From assembly GCA_903879705.1 (NCBI GenBank), contig CAIRMO010000061.1, forward strand, positions 34,179 through 98,178: a stretch of DNA of 64,000 nt, read 5' to 3'. Under the pieces are notes generated by a model. That model had not been told where the DNA came from and ran no database searches. It worked only from the letters and a program-made list of their open reading frames with translations. A program made the position numbers and the translations under genes. The DNA comes from an uncultured Candidatus Competibacteraceae bacterium (GTDB lineage: Bacteria > Pseudomonadota > Gammaproteobacteria > Competibacterales > Competibacteraceae). Of the stretch, positions 15,888 to 24,621 are shown piece by piece (within the stretch, counting starts at the first letter, position 1; each line of letters begins with the position of its first letter).

Positions 15888-18800
15888 TCAGAGGGCGGGA
15901 GCGAAGCCAGCGGCGGCCAGCAGTTGCAACACGGTCTGCTGATCTTCGCCGGCGGTGACGCGGCTCAGGTAGTAGCGATGAATCGCGGTACGCAGGGCCT
16001 GATCCGGGTCGGTCTGGCCGACCGCCGGGGCGCGGGCGAGGTAATCCAGGACGCTGAGCAGGTCGCGCCGGGTGAACACATAGCGTTCCCGCCGCCGGGC
16101 GCCAAGCCGAGCTGGCCCGTCGCCCTGACCGGTGGCGTGTTCCAAGGCAACGTGAAACCGGGTCAGGGCGCTCAGACGCGGTGCAAATTCGGGGGTATTC
16201 AAGGCCGGGTGCGAGGGCTGGCCTTGCTCGGCGCGGTAGCGCTGACCGAGTACGACGGTTTCCGGTTGCGCCCCGGAAGCTAGAAACCGGGCCATAGCCA
16301 GATACTCGCGCTCGCCCGGTTTGGGCGCTTGCCGGAAGGCTTGCCAGCGGTTGCGATAGGCCGGGCTGAGGGTCGAGCGGCCCGCATATTCCGCCGGATT
16401 CATGGTGGCGAACACCCGAAAGTCGGCATGAATCGGTTCGCCGCCATTGCCGTAAACCCGGTAGTCGTGTTCGGTCAGCACCAGGGTCGGCTCCCGCTCC
16501 AGCACCGAGTTCAACCGTTCCACGATCTGCGGTTCGGCCAGATTGAGTTCGTCGAGGATGATCCACCAGCCTTGACGCAGCGCCTCGACGACGGGGCCAT
16601 CCTGCCAGCGCCAAGGGTGGCTACGCATCCGCTCGTTCGCCATGACCTGCTGCACCTCAGCGCGACCCAGCGCCCGCTGTTCCTGGGCGGCGCGGTTGAG
16701 AATCAGCCGGGTTTCCGGCTCCAGCAATTCCTCGACTTCGCGCAGTTCTTCCGGCGACACCGGTAGATCGGTTTCCAGCGCCCGCGGCACATAGCGCCCG
16801 ACCAGTTCGCCGGTATCGGTCTGGCCGTTCAGGTTGATGCGGATCACCGGCTGATTGAGCAGGGCGGCCAGATACAGAATGGCGCTGGTTTTGGAGGTGC
16901 TGGTTTCGCCTTCGAGCAGGCACGGCTCGCCGAGGGCGACGCTGGCGGCGATATGCGCCAGGGTTTCGGCGGTAATTGGATCAAGGCAATAGTGGACAAA
17001 CGCCGCCGGGGAAGGGGCCAGCGCGTGGTGCGGGCCAGACCGGCGCGGCAGGGTGATTTCGCCAATGCGGACGGCGCTGGCAGTGATGTTGACCAAGGGG
17101 CGGGGGGCGGGGCCGACCGGTTCCCGGAACCAGGCGATGGGTTGCGGTGTGGCGACGTTTCGGCGACGGCTGGGCGGGCGGTCAGGTGAGTCCGGCAGAT
17201 AAACCCAGATGTCGTGGTCGTTGGGTGGCCAACACCTGGTGAGTTCGGGTTCAAACCCGGTGTGTTCCTGGACCTTGGCGCGGATTCGTTCGATCAGCTC
17301 GGCGGGCGCGCCACCGTACTGGATGTTGGGTTCACCGATATGCCGTTCCCGTTGGCTTTCACAGCGGGTCAATCCCCAAGTGCGAAACTCTTCCAACAGG
17401 GTTTCCACCCGATCCGGGTGGCGTGTATGGATCTGCAACCGATACGGCAGGGCGGTGGGTCGGCTACCGTCGGCGATTCCGGTGACCGGGCAATCGATTC
17501 TGATTTTGACGGCGGCGCGATCTTCATCGCCCTCTTCTTCGCTCAAGGTATAACGCGGCAGAGCGCCGAGATCAGTCATGGCACGGTGCAGGGCTGGGCG
17601 AATTTGCGCGGCGACTTCCGGTTGTGACTGGGCGGCGTTCCAGACCACGCGGAAACCAACCAAAGCGGTGTCGTCGTCATCATCCAAATCGGCAATGATT
17701 TGATCGATTTCGGCCTCCATCTCATCATCGTCGGCGGCGGTTGTTCCGGGGTCGATGGCCTCATCTTCGGGGAGATCCGGCGCTCCTAGCGCCCAATCGA
17801 TCTCGTCTTTCTCCTCCTCAGCGGCGATCAATTCCGCCACGGTAGGCAACCGATGCGCTTCACTCGCGGCGGTGGAGCGGATTTCCACCGACTTGAACCC
17901 CATCGCTCGCAATGAGGCGGCCAGTTCCTGAACGGCGGGATGCTGGTCCTGATCGGTACGAATGGCGATCTCGAAGCGTTCCCGATCGGGGCCGTCATAG
18001 GGCGGGCGACGACGCTCGGCGCAGGCGGTGAGGGGCAGGACCAGTTGCGCCTGGCGGCAGGCGGATTCACCGTCGTCATCCACATCGAGCGGATAGCGGA
18101 TGGGATCGACGCCGCGCCGGGCGATGATCTGTTGCGCCCGCACCTGCAACCGGGTTGCTGCCGGAGTATTGGCCAGCGGGCCGGGTTTAACCCGCAGTTT
18201 GGCTTGAATGGCGGCTCGCGGCGGCAAGGCTTCAATGGCGATGTCGCTGAACCCGTCCTCGCGCAATTGCTGCGAGAGTTCATGGGCAGCGGCGAGATCG
18301 TCGCTACGAATCAGCACCCGGAAGCGCTGCGCCAGCGGGGTAGCCGAGGGGTCTTTGGCGCGGATGAAGATGTCCTGGTCGCTGTCTTCCCATTCCTTGT
18401 TTTCGGTCAAGCTCAGGCCGTGTGGCTGGAGCAGCCATTGAATGATGTGGCGGGCTAATGGGGAAGCGCCGCCGTATTGCATCTGATTATTCTCCTGGGG
18501 GCCGTAGTGTTCCTCCAGCGAGTCGATATTGAAATCCAGCGCGGACAAGCCGTTACGCAGAGTGTCGGTCAGAGTGGGCGAGTCGCTGTGGATATGCAGA
18601 TTCCAGTGGCCGAACGGGCGGCTGTCGCCCAGATGCAACTCGGCATCGACCCCGCCGGGAAGCTCGGCATCGGGGATGATCGGCGGCTGAAAGGGCTGAA
18701 TCCGGTTCAGCAGGTCTTGCATATCGCCGGGGAGAACGCCCGATCTCAGCCGCAGCTCGTAGGTTTCGGTAGGACGGTTCAGCCGTTGCACCTGATAACC

Positions 18801-18914
18801 GCCCGGTTGCCGCAGGCGGTCAGCGAGCGACCGGGCGATGGTCGAGTGGGCGGAAATAACCCGGATGAACTGGGTTGGGGCGGATGATGACAGGGTGGGA
18901 GTACGCTTGGCCAT
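15888..18914 (-). CDS. MoxR/dynein-type AAA+ ATPase with an N-terminal repeat region
   Basis: A 1008-residue protein. The C-terminal 370 residues are an AAA+ module of the AAA_5 type: Walker A LLEGETSTSKTSAILY (about 662-677), Walker B WWIILDELNLAEP (about 780-792), and a sensor region FATMNPAEYAGRSTLSPAYRNRW (about 832-854). The long N-terminal part carries a repeated module: HWNLHIHSDSPT...MQYGGA...DIFIRA (about 100-205) and YRLQIHTRHPD...IQYGGA...DIWVYLP (about 487-580), plus shorter related strands (RFRVLIRSDD, RFEIAIRTDQ) and an acidic patch. It is followed by the HEXXH/VWA gene and is divergent from a TetR regulator. The function of the pair is not known to me; the MoxR-VWA logic suggests remodelling of a client complex. 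Confidence 0.88.
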   Translation of the reverse strand: MAKRTPTLSSSAPTQFIRVISAHSTIARSLADRLRQPGGYQVQRLNRPTETYELRLRSGVLPGDMQDLLNRIQPFQPPIIPDAELPGGVDAELHLGDSRPFGHWNLHIHSDSPTLTDTLRNGLSALDFNIDSLEEHYGPQENNQMQYGGASPLARHIIQWLLQPHGLSLTENKEWEDSDQDIFIRAKDPSATPLAQRFRVLIRSDDLAAAHELSQQLREDGFSDIAIEALPPRAAIQAKLRVKPGPLANTPAATRLQVRAQQIIARRGVDPIRYPLDVDDDGESACRQAQLVLPLTACAERRRPPYDGPDRERFEIAIRTDQDQHPAVQELAASLRAMGFKSVEIRSTAASEAHRLPTVAELIAAEEEKDEIDWALGAPDLPEDEAIDPGTTAADDDEMEAEIDQIIADLDDDDDTALVGFRVVWNAAQSQPEVAAQIRPALHRAMTDLGALPRYTLSEEEGDEDRAAVKIRIDCPVTGIADGSRPTALPYRLQIHTRHPDRVETLLEEFRTWGLTRCESQRERHIGEPNIQYGGAPAELIERIRAKVQEHTGFEPELTRCWPPNDHDIWVYLPDSPDRPPSRRRNVATPQPIAWFREPVGPAPRPLVNITASAVRIGEITLPRRSGPHHALAPSPAAFVHYCLDPITAETLAHIAASVALGEPCLLEGETSTSKTSAILYLAALLNQPVIRINLNGQTDTGELVGRYVPRALETDLPVSPEELREVEELLEPETRLILNRAAQEQRALGRAEVQQVMANERMRSHPWRWQDGPVVEALRQGWWIILDELNLAEPQIVERLNSVLEREPTLVLTEHDYRVYGNGGEPIHADFRVFATMNPAEYAGRSTLSPAYRNRWQAFRQAPKPGEREYLAMARFLASGAQPETVVLGQRYRAEQGQPSHPALNTPEFAPRLSALTRFHVALEHATGQGDGPARLGARRRERYVFTRRDLLSVLDYLARAPAVGQTDPDQALRTAIHRYYLSRVTAGEDQQTVLQLLAAAGFAPAL

Positions 18915-18959
18915 GATCGAATCTCCTGTGTTGAATATCTTGATCCTGAACTGTAGAAT

Positions 18960-19053
18960 GGTAGTATGTGCCGCTACCTACCAATGATGGTAGTTGTACT
19001 ACCCACCAATAGCGTTGGTTGTAGTGCCGCCAAAATTTGGCGATGTCACTACC
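18960..19053. promoter_or_regulatory. cluster of inverted repeats between the AAA+ and TetR genes
   Basis: The 190-base divergent gap holds several half-sites: GGTAG at 18960, CTACC at 18974 and 18978, GGTAG at 18989 and CTACC at 18999, forming overlapping palindromes such as CTACC-N6-GGTAG. Next to them is CGCCAAA-A-TTTGGCG (19028-19042), itself flanked by GTAGTG and CACTAC. This is what a TetR operator region looks like. It would control both the TetR gene and the AAA+/VWA operon. Confidence 0.55.
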
Positions 19054-19103
19054 AACAAAGCAATCAGGCCACACAACCTAATGTCTTGTCAAGGGCGGAA
19101 ATC

Positions 19104-19856
19104 ATGATCAAAAAAGATATTGAAAATAAAGAAAAAATCAGCGTTAGAGATCGGATCATCAATACGGCTATCAGCCTCTTCTATGAAGAGGGTTTCAATG
19201 AAACGTCCTTGCGTGCTATCGCTAGAAAGGCGGGAACCAGCGAAACCGGTATTTTGCGGGTGTTTGAATCAAAACTTGACATCCTGCTGGCTGTTTTCAA
19301 TAAAGGCTATGAATTGATTATGCATGAAATACAAATCAATTTATTAAAAAAAGGGCTTTCTATAGAGCAAGAAGAGGTTATTCCTGTACTTATGATCATT
19401 GCTGAAACTATCCTGAATCTGGGGGAATCTGAAGATGATAGATCAAAAAATCTGCTCCTGTTGACAATCGGAGAAGCCGGTATTTCTGTTCAAAAGTACA
19501 AAGATAATCCAGAAATAGCACACAACTTTAAAGATAAAGTTATTAATTACATAGACCGACTTTTCGAGCATAGCTGTAATAGTAATATACAACCACTTGA
19601 AGCAAGGTGTTTTTTTTATGGGTTTATTGAACATGCTATTTTTGGTCGCGTTGCCAATTTGGGAAATTACAATAAAAATAATGTATTAATGATATTAAGT
19701 TGTCTGCTTGAATGCATCATTAAAAAACCAGAAACCGTTAATTATGATGACTTGGAAAGTCACGGTATATCTATTAGAGACTTGGCTGATTCGGCGAAAG
19801 CCATGATAGAATCAACCAAGCGCTTGATCAATGTTATTGAGGCAATAAAAAAATAG
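19104..19856 (+). CDS. TetR-family transcriptional regulator
   Basis: A 250-residue protein. The N-terminal helix-turn-helix reads RIINTAISLFYEEGFNETSL then RAIARKAGTSETGILRVFES (about residues 17-56), the standard TetR pattern. The C-terminal ligand domain is divergent and cannot be assigned an inducer. The ATG at 19104 is used; GGCGGA lies just upstream. The gene is AT-rich. It is divergent from the AAA+ gene across an array of palindromes, and 89 bases upstream of the amidoligase-fusion gene in the same direction, so it may control either or both. Confidence 0.88.
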   Translation: MIKKDIENKEKISVRDRIINTAISLFYEEGFNETSLRAIARKAGTSETGILRVFESKLDILLAVFNKGYELIMHEIQINLLKKGLSIEQEEVIPVLMIIAETILNLGESEDDRSKNLLLLTIGEAGISVQKYKDNPEIAHNFKDKVINYIDRLFEHSCNSNIQPLEARCFFYGFIEHAIFGRVANLGNYNKNNVLMILSCLLECIIKKPETVNYDDLESHGISIRDLADSAKAMIESTKRLINVIEAIKK

Positions 19857-19945
19857 TTCGGAGAGTGGAAATCAAACAGACAAAGGTTGCTTGCAGATTG
19901 GCGGCTATCCTGATGATGTGCAAACGGAGAATGCGGTAGATTCCT

Positions 19946-22900
19946 ATGGAAATACAGATTAAATCCCCTGATGCCTGTACACCAGCACAACTAAAGGGGT
20001 TCGCTGATAGGGTGCATGTCGGTGGTGAGGTGATGGAGCATGGGCTTGAGGCGCGGATTCGTCATGCCAAATTATTGGCTTTAGGCTACGAGGAATCGGA
20101 ACTGGTCGGGATCGCTGCGCTGAAAAACTCGCATCCTCATTATCGCCAAGATGTATTCAAACGCGCTGTATCGCAACTTGACCCTGAACGATTCATTTTT
20201 GAATTGGGCTGGATTTATATTAACCCACAACTCAGGAGACATGGACTGTCCAAATCGATGATTGAGGCATTACTCGCTGCTGTAGAGACTACGGATATTT
20301 TTGCGACAGTGCGAGTAGATAATATCCCTATCACTCGGATCTTATCGCAGCTTGAATTTTGTAGAGAGGGTTATATTTATTCCTCACAACTCGGGCAGTA
20401 TGATCTTGCACTTTTCGTTTTCTCCCCTAACCTTGAGGTTTCTCAAATGGTCAGCAAACAGGCTCTTGTTAGCGTTCTTGAAGTTCTCCGTGTCATTGAA
20501 CTCAAAGCTGCACTTTCCAGTGCTGGTCTTGCTAGTTCGGGATATAAAGATGATTTGGTTGATAGGCTTGCAGTTGCAATCAGGAATGAGAACGCATCTT
20601 TTGAAGAAAATATACTGGATGTCATTGATGACATTTTTTATGAGGCAATAGCTAATGCTATTACTGAATTGAATGAAACACAACAGGACAAATTTGTTCA
20701 AATTATTCCTCAATGGTTTTCTGATAATTACCTTGGTGGAAATACCGAAGAGAAAGAAGAGGAAGAAGAGGAAGAGGAAGAGGAAGAGGAATATGCGCCC
20801 CAAGATACTAATGATGATTGTCTTGGTGAAATGGACAGCTATCGTAGCGTAAATTACAGGAATCAGTTCTTTAACGATTTGAGGTATGATCAACACCATT
20901 TTCATGAGACTCGTCCATATCAAAAAGACGCAATAGATGCTTTGGAAAAAGCACTTGATAATTATGAATGTCCTGTTGTTCTTCATGTAGCAACTGGTGG
21001 CGGTAAGACTCGTATTGCTAATGACTTTATTGTTAAGAAAATTCACCAAAGCCAGCAACCTATTCTTTGGGTTGCTAAAGATTGGCGCTTACTTCATCAA
21101 GCAGCGCTCGATCTGATTAGACGCCATGCTCACCTGAGATATGAAGCAATAACCCGTTTGGGTGGTGACGGAGCGCTTCTACATCCTTTAAGAGAAATAA
21201 ATGAAGGCTTAGGAATTGTTATTTACTCTACCTTACAAACTGCAGGTCGCAGAGGTCGTTTAAGTGTCTTTACAAGAGGAAATCGCCCAAAGTTAGTCGT
21301 ATATGATGAATTTCACTGGGGTCTTGAAGGGCAAACGGGCCAGCGCCTACGTAACTGGTGCAAACGCCACAAAATTCCAATTATTGGCCTAACGGCTACA
21401 CCACGTTCTCCAGATGATACGAACACCTATATTGCATACAGTAAGACTTTTTCTGCATTAATAGTTGAAGAATTTTTAGCTAAACCTAAACTAGAAAATA
21501 TTGGAACTAACATTGATTGGTTTCCAAAAATGATTGGTGATGACGTTTCTTCTGCATCTCTCCGTGAACTGGCTGATAGTCAAGAGCGGAATAATTTGAT
21601 TGTCAATCATTACATTAAAAATGCACGACGCTACGGGAAGACACTCGTGTTCGCTTGTAATATTGATCACGCCAATAAACTTGGAAATTTATTTAATGGA
21701 TGTGGGGTTGCTGTACGGGTTATACATAGCCAGATGACTCGTGGTGAGCAACAGGAAGCCATCCAAGCCTTTCTCAATAATCAAGTCCAAGTCTTGATCA
21801 ACGTAGCCCAAATGACACACGGAGTAGATATTCCAGATATTAGGACAATTTTTATGTGTCGTCCTACTGCGAGCGATATATTATTTTCACAAATGATTGG
21901 TCGTGGCTGCCGACGCTATAAATTACCGGATAGTACATTCAAAACATTTTTTTACTTGGTTGAGTTTACTGATAATTTACAGCGCCATGACATTAAGCTA
22001 ATTACGTCAAAAGCTTACTTTGATGGCTGCCTTGGAAGTAACGAAAATTCTTCTCGTGTAGTTGTAAAACATCCTCACGATGGAGAAATTGCTTTTGATT
22101 CGACTGGTGTTATAACTTGGATTGCGAGTGGAGTACCTGAATTGATTCGAGGTCTTTGCTATCGCCATAACCAGTCTTTTGGTATTGAGTTCGAATTTAC
22201 TCATAAAGACTTTGATCCAGATGATGAAACTATGCCTAATGATTGGTGGTTTCAAATCGCCGAGCAACTTCGGCAATCGCTTCACAACAAATTGCCTTCT
22301 GGAACTGTGGCAAGCCAACTCGAAGGTGGTGATAAGCGATTTTGGAATGTCAAATTTGACCGTAGTTGTGGGTGGGAAGTGACCAGTCGTGTTTTGCGAA
22401 ATCAAGATGGTTTTAATGAAGTAGTTATTGTTTGTGAAGTACTAACAGAGTGCATTAAAAAAACGGGCCTTAAGGTTAATTACCGGACTGGGACACATAT
22501 TCATTTAGGCTGGTTAGGACGTACTGTAGATGAAGTTCGGCGAGCAATAGAATTAGCTCGCTTGTTTGAGCCAGCACTGGGAACACTGGTCAGTCCTTCG
22601 CGATTAATGGAATATCCTGATCAGTCTGGTGGTTATAATCCTGCTAACCCTAATTGCTACTGTCAACCCGTCTCCAGATTTTATTCAAACCAAAATTTGG
22701 AGCAGGTGCAAAATCGGGATCAGCTTTTGTCTCTTTGTAGTGTTGATGATTCCCGCTATGTGACCTTCAATATTTGCCCACTAGAGGATATTCATACTGT
22801 TGAAGTACGGATGCACAATGGCACTCACGAAGCGGATAAAATTCTGTTGTGGTTGAGTCTGTGGATGCAAATTTTATGGGCAGCCTCTCACAGCGAAAAA

Positions 22901-23110
22901 ATTCCTCCGGTACCGGATTGTGAGGTCATCGTACCAAATGGTGATGTTCTCGATCTTGCGCGTCAATATCTTGCAGTTGACACAGACACTGCTGATGAAT
23001 TTCTTGCAAAGCTACGCAGACGTAGAATGCAGGTTGTCGAACTTTGGCGGGATAAATCAGAGTTGCATTCTTGGCTTGAATACCAAAACTCTTGGCGGAC
23101 GGACTTGTAA
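19946..23110 (+). CDS. GNAT - SAP-like - SF2 helicase - amidoligase fusion protein
   Basis: A 1054-residue multidomain protein. Residues about 1-160 resemble a GNAT acetyltransferase (IYINPQLRRHGLSKSMIEAL, about 90-109). Residues about 167-212 look like a SAP nucleic-acid-binding motif (LKAALSSAGLASSGYKDDLV). A Glu-rich run spans about 268-283. Residues about 315-700 are an SF2 helicase: RPYQKDAI, Walker A VATGGGKTR (about 349), DEFH box in VVYDEFHWG (about 453), motif III LTATPRS (about 482) and motif VI QMIGRGCRR (about 650). Residues about 740-1000 match the amidoligase fold: FGIEFEFT, GWEVTSRVL, THIHLGWLG and VEVRMHNGT, its Glu/His/Arg motifs. The gene is AT-rich and apparently transferred. 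It is followed by a small ORF and two protease genes. Peptide-bond formation on a protein is known or proposed for amidoligases; the helicase link is unusual. Confidence 0.85.
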   Translation: MEIQIKSPDACTPAQLKGFADRVHVGGEVMEHGLEARIRHAKLLALGYEESELVGIAALKNSHPHYRQDVFKRAVSQLDPERFIFELGWIYINPQLRRHGLSKSMIEALLAAVETTDIFATVRVDNIPITRILSQLEFCREGYIYSSQLGQYDLALFVFSPNLEVSQMVSKQALVSVLEVLRVIELKAALSSAGLASSGYKDDLVDRLAVAIRNENASFEENILDVIDDIFYEAIANAITELNETQQDKFVQIIPQWFSDNYLGGNTEEKEEEEEEEEEEEEYAPQDTNDDCLGEMDSYRSVNYRNQFFNDLRYDQHHFHETRPYQKDAIDALEKALDNYECPVVLHVATGGGKTRIANDFIVKKIHQSQQPILWVAKDWRLLHQAALDLIRRHAHLRYEAITRLGGDGALLHPLREINEGLGIVIYSTLQTAGRRGRLSVFTRGNRPKLVVYDEFHWGLEGQTGQRLRNWCKRHKIPIIGLTATPRSPDDTNTYIAYSKTFSALIVEEFLAKPKLENIGTNIDWFPKMIGDDVSSASLRELADSQERNNLIVNHYIKNARRYGKTLVFACNIDHANKLGNLFNGCGVAVRVIHSQMTRGEQQEAIQAFLNNQVQVLINVAQMTHGVDIPDIRTIFMCRPTASDILFSQMIGRGCRRYKLPDSTFKTFFYLVEFTDNLQRHDIKLITSKAYFDGCLGSNENSSRVVVKHPHDGEIAFDSTGVITWIASGVPELIRGLCYRHNQSFGIEFEFTHKDFDPDDETMPNDWWFQIAEQLRQSLHNKLPSGTVASQLEGGDKRFWNVKFDRSCGWEVTSRVLRNQDGFNEVVIVCEVLTECIKKTGLKVNYRTGTHIHLGWLGRTVDEVRRAIELARLFEPALGTLVSPSRLMEYPDQSGGYNPANPNCYCQPVSRFYSNQNLEQVQNRDQLLSLCSVDDSRYVTFNICPLEDIHTVEVRMHNGTHEADKILLWLSLWMQILWAASHSEKIPPVPDCEVIVPNGDVLDLARQYLAVDTDTADEFLAKLRRRRMQVVELWRDKSELHSWLEYQNSWRTDL

Positions 23111-23130
23111 TTCTATGCAGCCAGTCGATA

Positions 23131-23268
23131 ATGATTGACAATAGAACTGACTGGTTGCCGGTTCCCGCTGAGCTTCGTCATGTAGCGAATGGAAACCATC
23201 TTTTGTCAATTACCACTGGAATCATATCGATCACTACTTTTTTAGGACTACCCGCAAGAAGAGGATAA
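23131..23268 (+). CDS. possible 45-residue small protein between the amidoligase and protease genes
   Basis: An ATG 20 bases after the fusion gene opens a 45-codon frame (MIDNRTDWLPVPAELRHVAN at the start, LGLPARRG at the end). Its stop lies one base before the ATG of the aspartic protease gene, so the ribosome binding site AGAGGA for that gene sits in its last codons and the two could be coupled. It has no strong ribosome binding site itself, and a random ORF of this size is not rare (roughly one in ten). The place, between a ligase and two proteases, is where a peptide substrate or tag gene would be expected. Unrecognised. Confidence 0.35.
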   Translation: MIDNRTDWLPVPAELRHVANGNHLLSITTGIISITTFLGLPARRG

Positions 23269-23269
23269 T

Positions 23270-23953
23270 ATGCAAACCATGACGATTCTGAAACAACAAG
23301 GTCACATCCTGGTATTGATCGGTAATAACAGAGCCATCATTGACACCGGTTCGCCGTCCAGCATGTCGCCTGCGCTGTTTAATTTTCTCAATCAGCGCCA
23401 GTGTCCACCAACAAATATCATGGGCATAACACCCCAAAAGATGAGTGAGCTAGCGGGCATCCGAATAGACCTACTCATCGGCTGCGATATCTTGTCGCAA
23501 CACACTATCCGTTTCCGATGGCGCGATGGTCTGCTAGACGCCGGCGATGATATTCCCGATGGCCCCATATCAGCGGAACTCGAAACACTGATGGGAATCC
23601 CTGTCTTCCCGGTGACGCTCCGAGGCCAACTAACAAAGGCGCTTTTTGACACGGGGGCGCACCTTTCATACATAGACCCAGAACTTGTCGAGAGAGAATC
23701 ACCTACTGGGCAACGGAATGACTTCTATCCGTTTGTAGGCCAGTTCACCGCCCCAACCTATCGTATTACGACAGCACTGGACCATGAGTCCCTCGAAATC
23801 GAATATGGAACTCTCCCGCATAGTCTCCAAATGATGCTGGGCATGGCAATGGACGTGTCGGACTCTTCTGCCGTAATTGGGACTCAACTCCTGGAAACCT
23901 TCGATTGCACCATATCTTGGACGCGAAACAGGATTTCATGGCAAAGGAAATGA
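23270..23953 (+). CDS. retropepsin-like aspartic protease with two DTG motifs
   Basis: A 227-residue protein made of two similar halves. The first has AIIDTGSPSS (Asp 25) and later LLIGCDILSQHTIRFRW (about 69-85). The second has ALFDTGAHLSYID (Asp 127) and AVIGTQLLETFDCTISW (about 201-217). DTG followed by a hydrophobic-Gly motif is the retropepsin/pepsin signature; most retropepsins are half-size homodimers, so two copies in one chain would give a single-chain, pepsin-like enzyme. There is no signal peptide, so it should be cytoplasmic. GAGGA lies at the right distance before ATG 23270. Its location after the amidoligase fusion suggests processing of that system's peptide or protein substrate. 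Confidence 0.75.
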   Translation: MQTMTILKQQGHILVLIGNNRAIIDTGSPSSMSPALFNFLNQRQCPPTNIMGITPQKMSELAGIRIDLLIGCDILSQHTIRFRWRDGLLDAGDDIPDGPISAELETLMGIPVFPVTLRGQLTKALFDTGAHLSYIDPELVERESPTGQRNDFYPFVGQFTAPTYRITTALDHESLEIEYGTLPHSLQMMLGMAMDVSDSSAVIGTQLLETFDCTISWTRNRISWQRK

Positions 23954-23966
23954 AACTGCAAACCAT

Positions 23967-23995
23967 CGCCTTCACCGGACAGTCCAGTGAAGGCG
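23967..23995. other. intercistronic hairpin between the two protease genes
   Basis: Perfect 9-bp stem CGCCTTCAC/GTGAAGGCG with an 11-base loop, in the 77-base gap. There is no T run, so it is more likely an RNA-stability or attenuation element than a terminator. Confidence 0.5.
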
Positions 23996-24030
23996 TAAAA
24001 TTCGACTTTACACAGAGGTTCTTGTGAAAT

Positions 24031-24534
24031 ATGCCTTACAACCACACATCTACATTGTGGCCCACTGACGGCGATTGCTTTTATCGTAGCCGAGACGTAA
24101 ATCCTCTCCGGCAGAGTGGTCCGCATTGTGTTTCAACGGTACTTGCGATGCTCACGGCCCAGACTGCCGAGATGTTTCAAGGAAGAATAAATACGCAGGA
24201 TCCAGTCTCCTGGTCATTCGCGTTATCAGAGTTTGGAATGAAACTCGCGTATTGTCCGACCGATGTTCGTAAGTTGCAATTTTACCTTTCCGAACTGATT
24301 CGATTGGACGATCTGTTCACATTAAGCTATTACTCGCCCGTTGATGGCTCAATTCTCAATGACCCGGATAAAAAGGGCTGGGTTTGCGGCTCCCATATCG
24401 TGATTCTTCACCGTTCGCAAATACTGGATCCCGCGAGTGGTCGGACTGTCAACGCGAAGGATCATCATTGCAGCAATCACTTCACAAAACGCGTATTTCG
24501 TGTCGTCCCATCAGATTGTCAGAGAGGACTATAA
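24031..24534 (+). CDS. papain/C39-like cysteine peptidase
   Basis: A 167-residue cytoplasmic protein with the layout of a C39/papain-like protease: catalytic Cys in SGPHCVSTVLAMLT (Cys 33), His in CGSHIVILHR (His 122) and Asp in QILDPASGR (Asp 133). A Gln/Asn oxyanion residue preceding the Cys by about six is not obvious (LRQSGPHC offers Gln 28). It is the last gene of the amidoligase cluster, 77 bases after the aspartic protease. Amidoligase clusters described in the literature are often linked to papain-like peptidases that could cut the isopeptide or peptide product; that role is inference here. Confidence 0.65.
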   Translation: MPYNHTSTLWPTDGDCFYRSRDVNPLRQSGPHCVSTVLAMLTAQTAEMFQGRINTQDPVSWSFALSEFGMKLAYCPTDVRKLQFYLSELIRLDDLFTLSYYSPVDGSILNDPDKKGWVCGSHIVILHRSQILDPASGRTVNAKDHHCSNHFTKRVFRVVPSDCQRGL

Positions 24535-24621
24535 TGGGTTGAATGACCAGAAATTCCGGGTCTCCTGGAAATATTTGTAGCGCCGTGGGATTAACCCGTT
24601 AAGGTTTTAGTCTTTAGCTGA

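Noticed and set aside
20747..20792. GAAGAG tandem repeat as a phase-variable tract
   Set aside because: It encodes a Glu-rich linker with mixed GAA/GAG codons and stays in frame; a linker is the simpler reading.
20384..21058. 224-codon minus-strand frame in the fusion gene
   Set aside because: Antisense to the GNAT-SAP-helicase region; its Phe/Leu run is the complement of the Glu-rich stretch.
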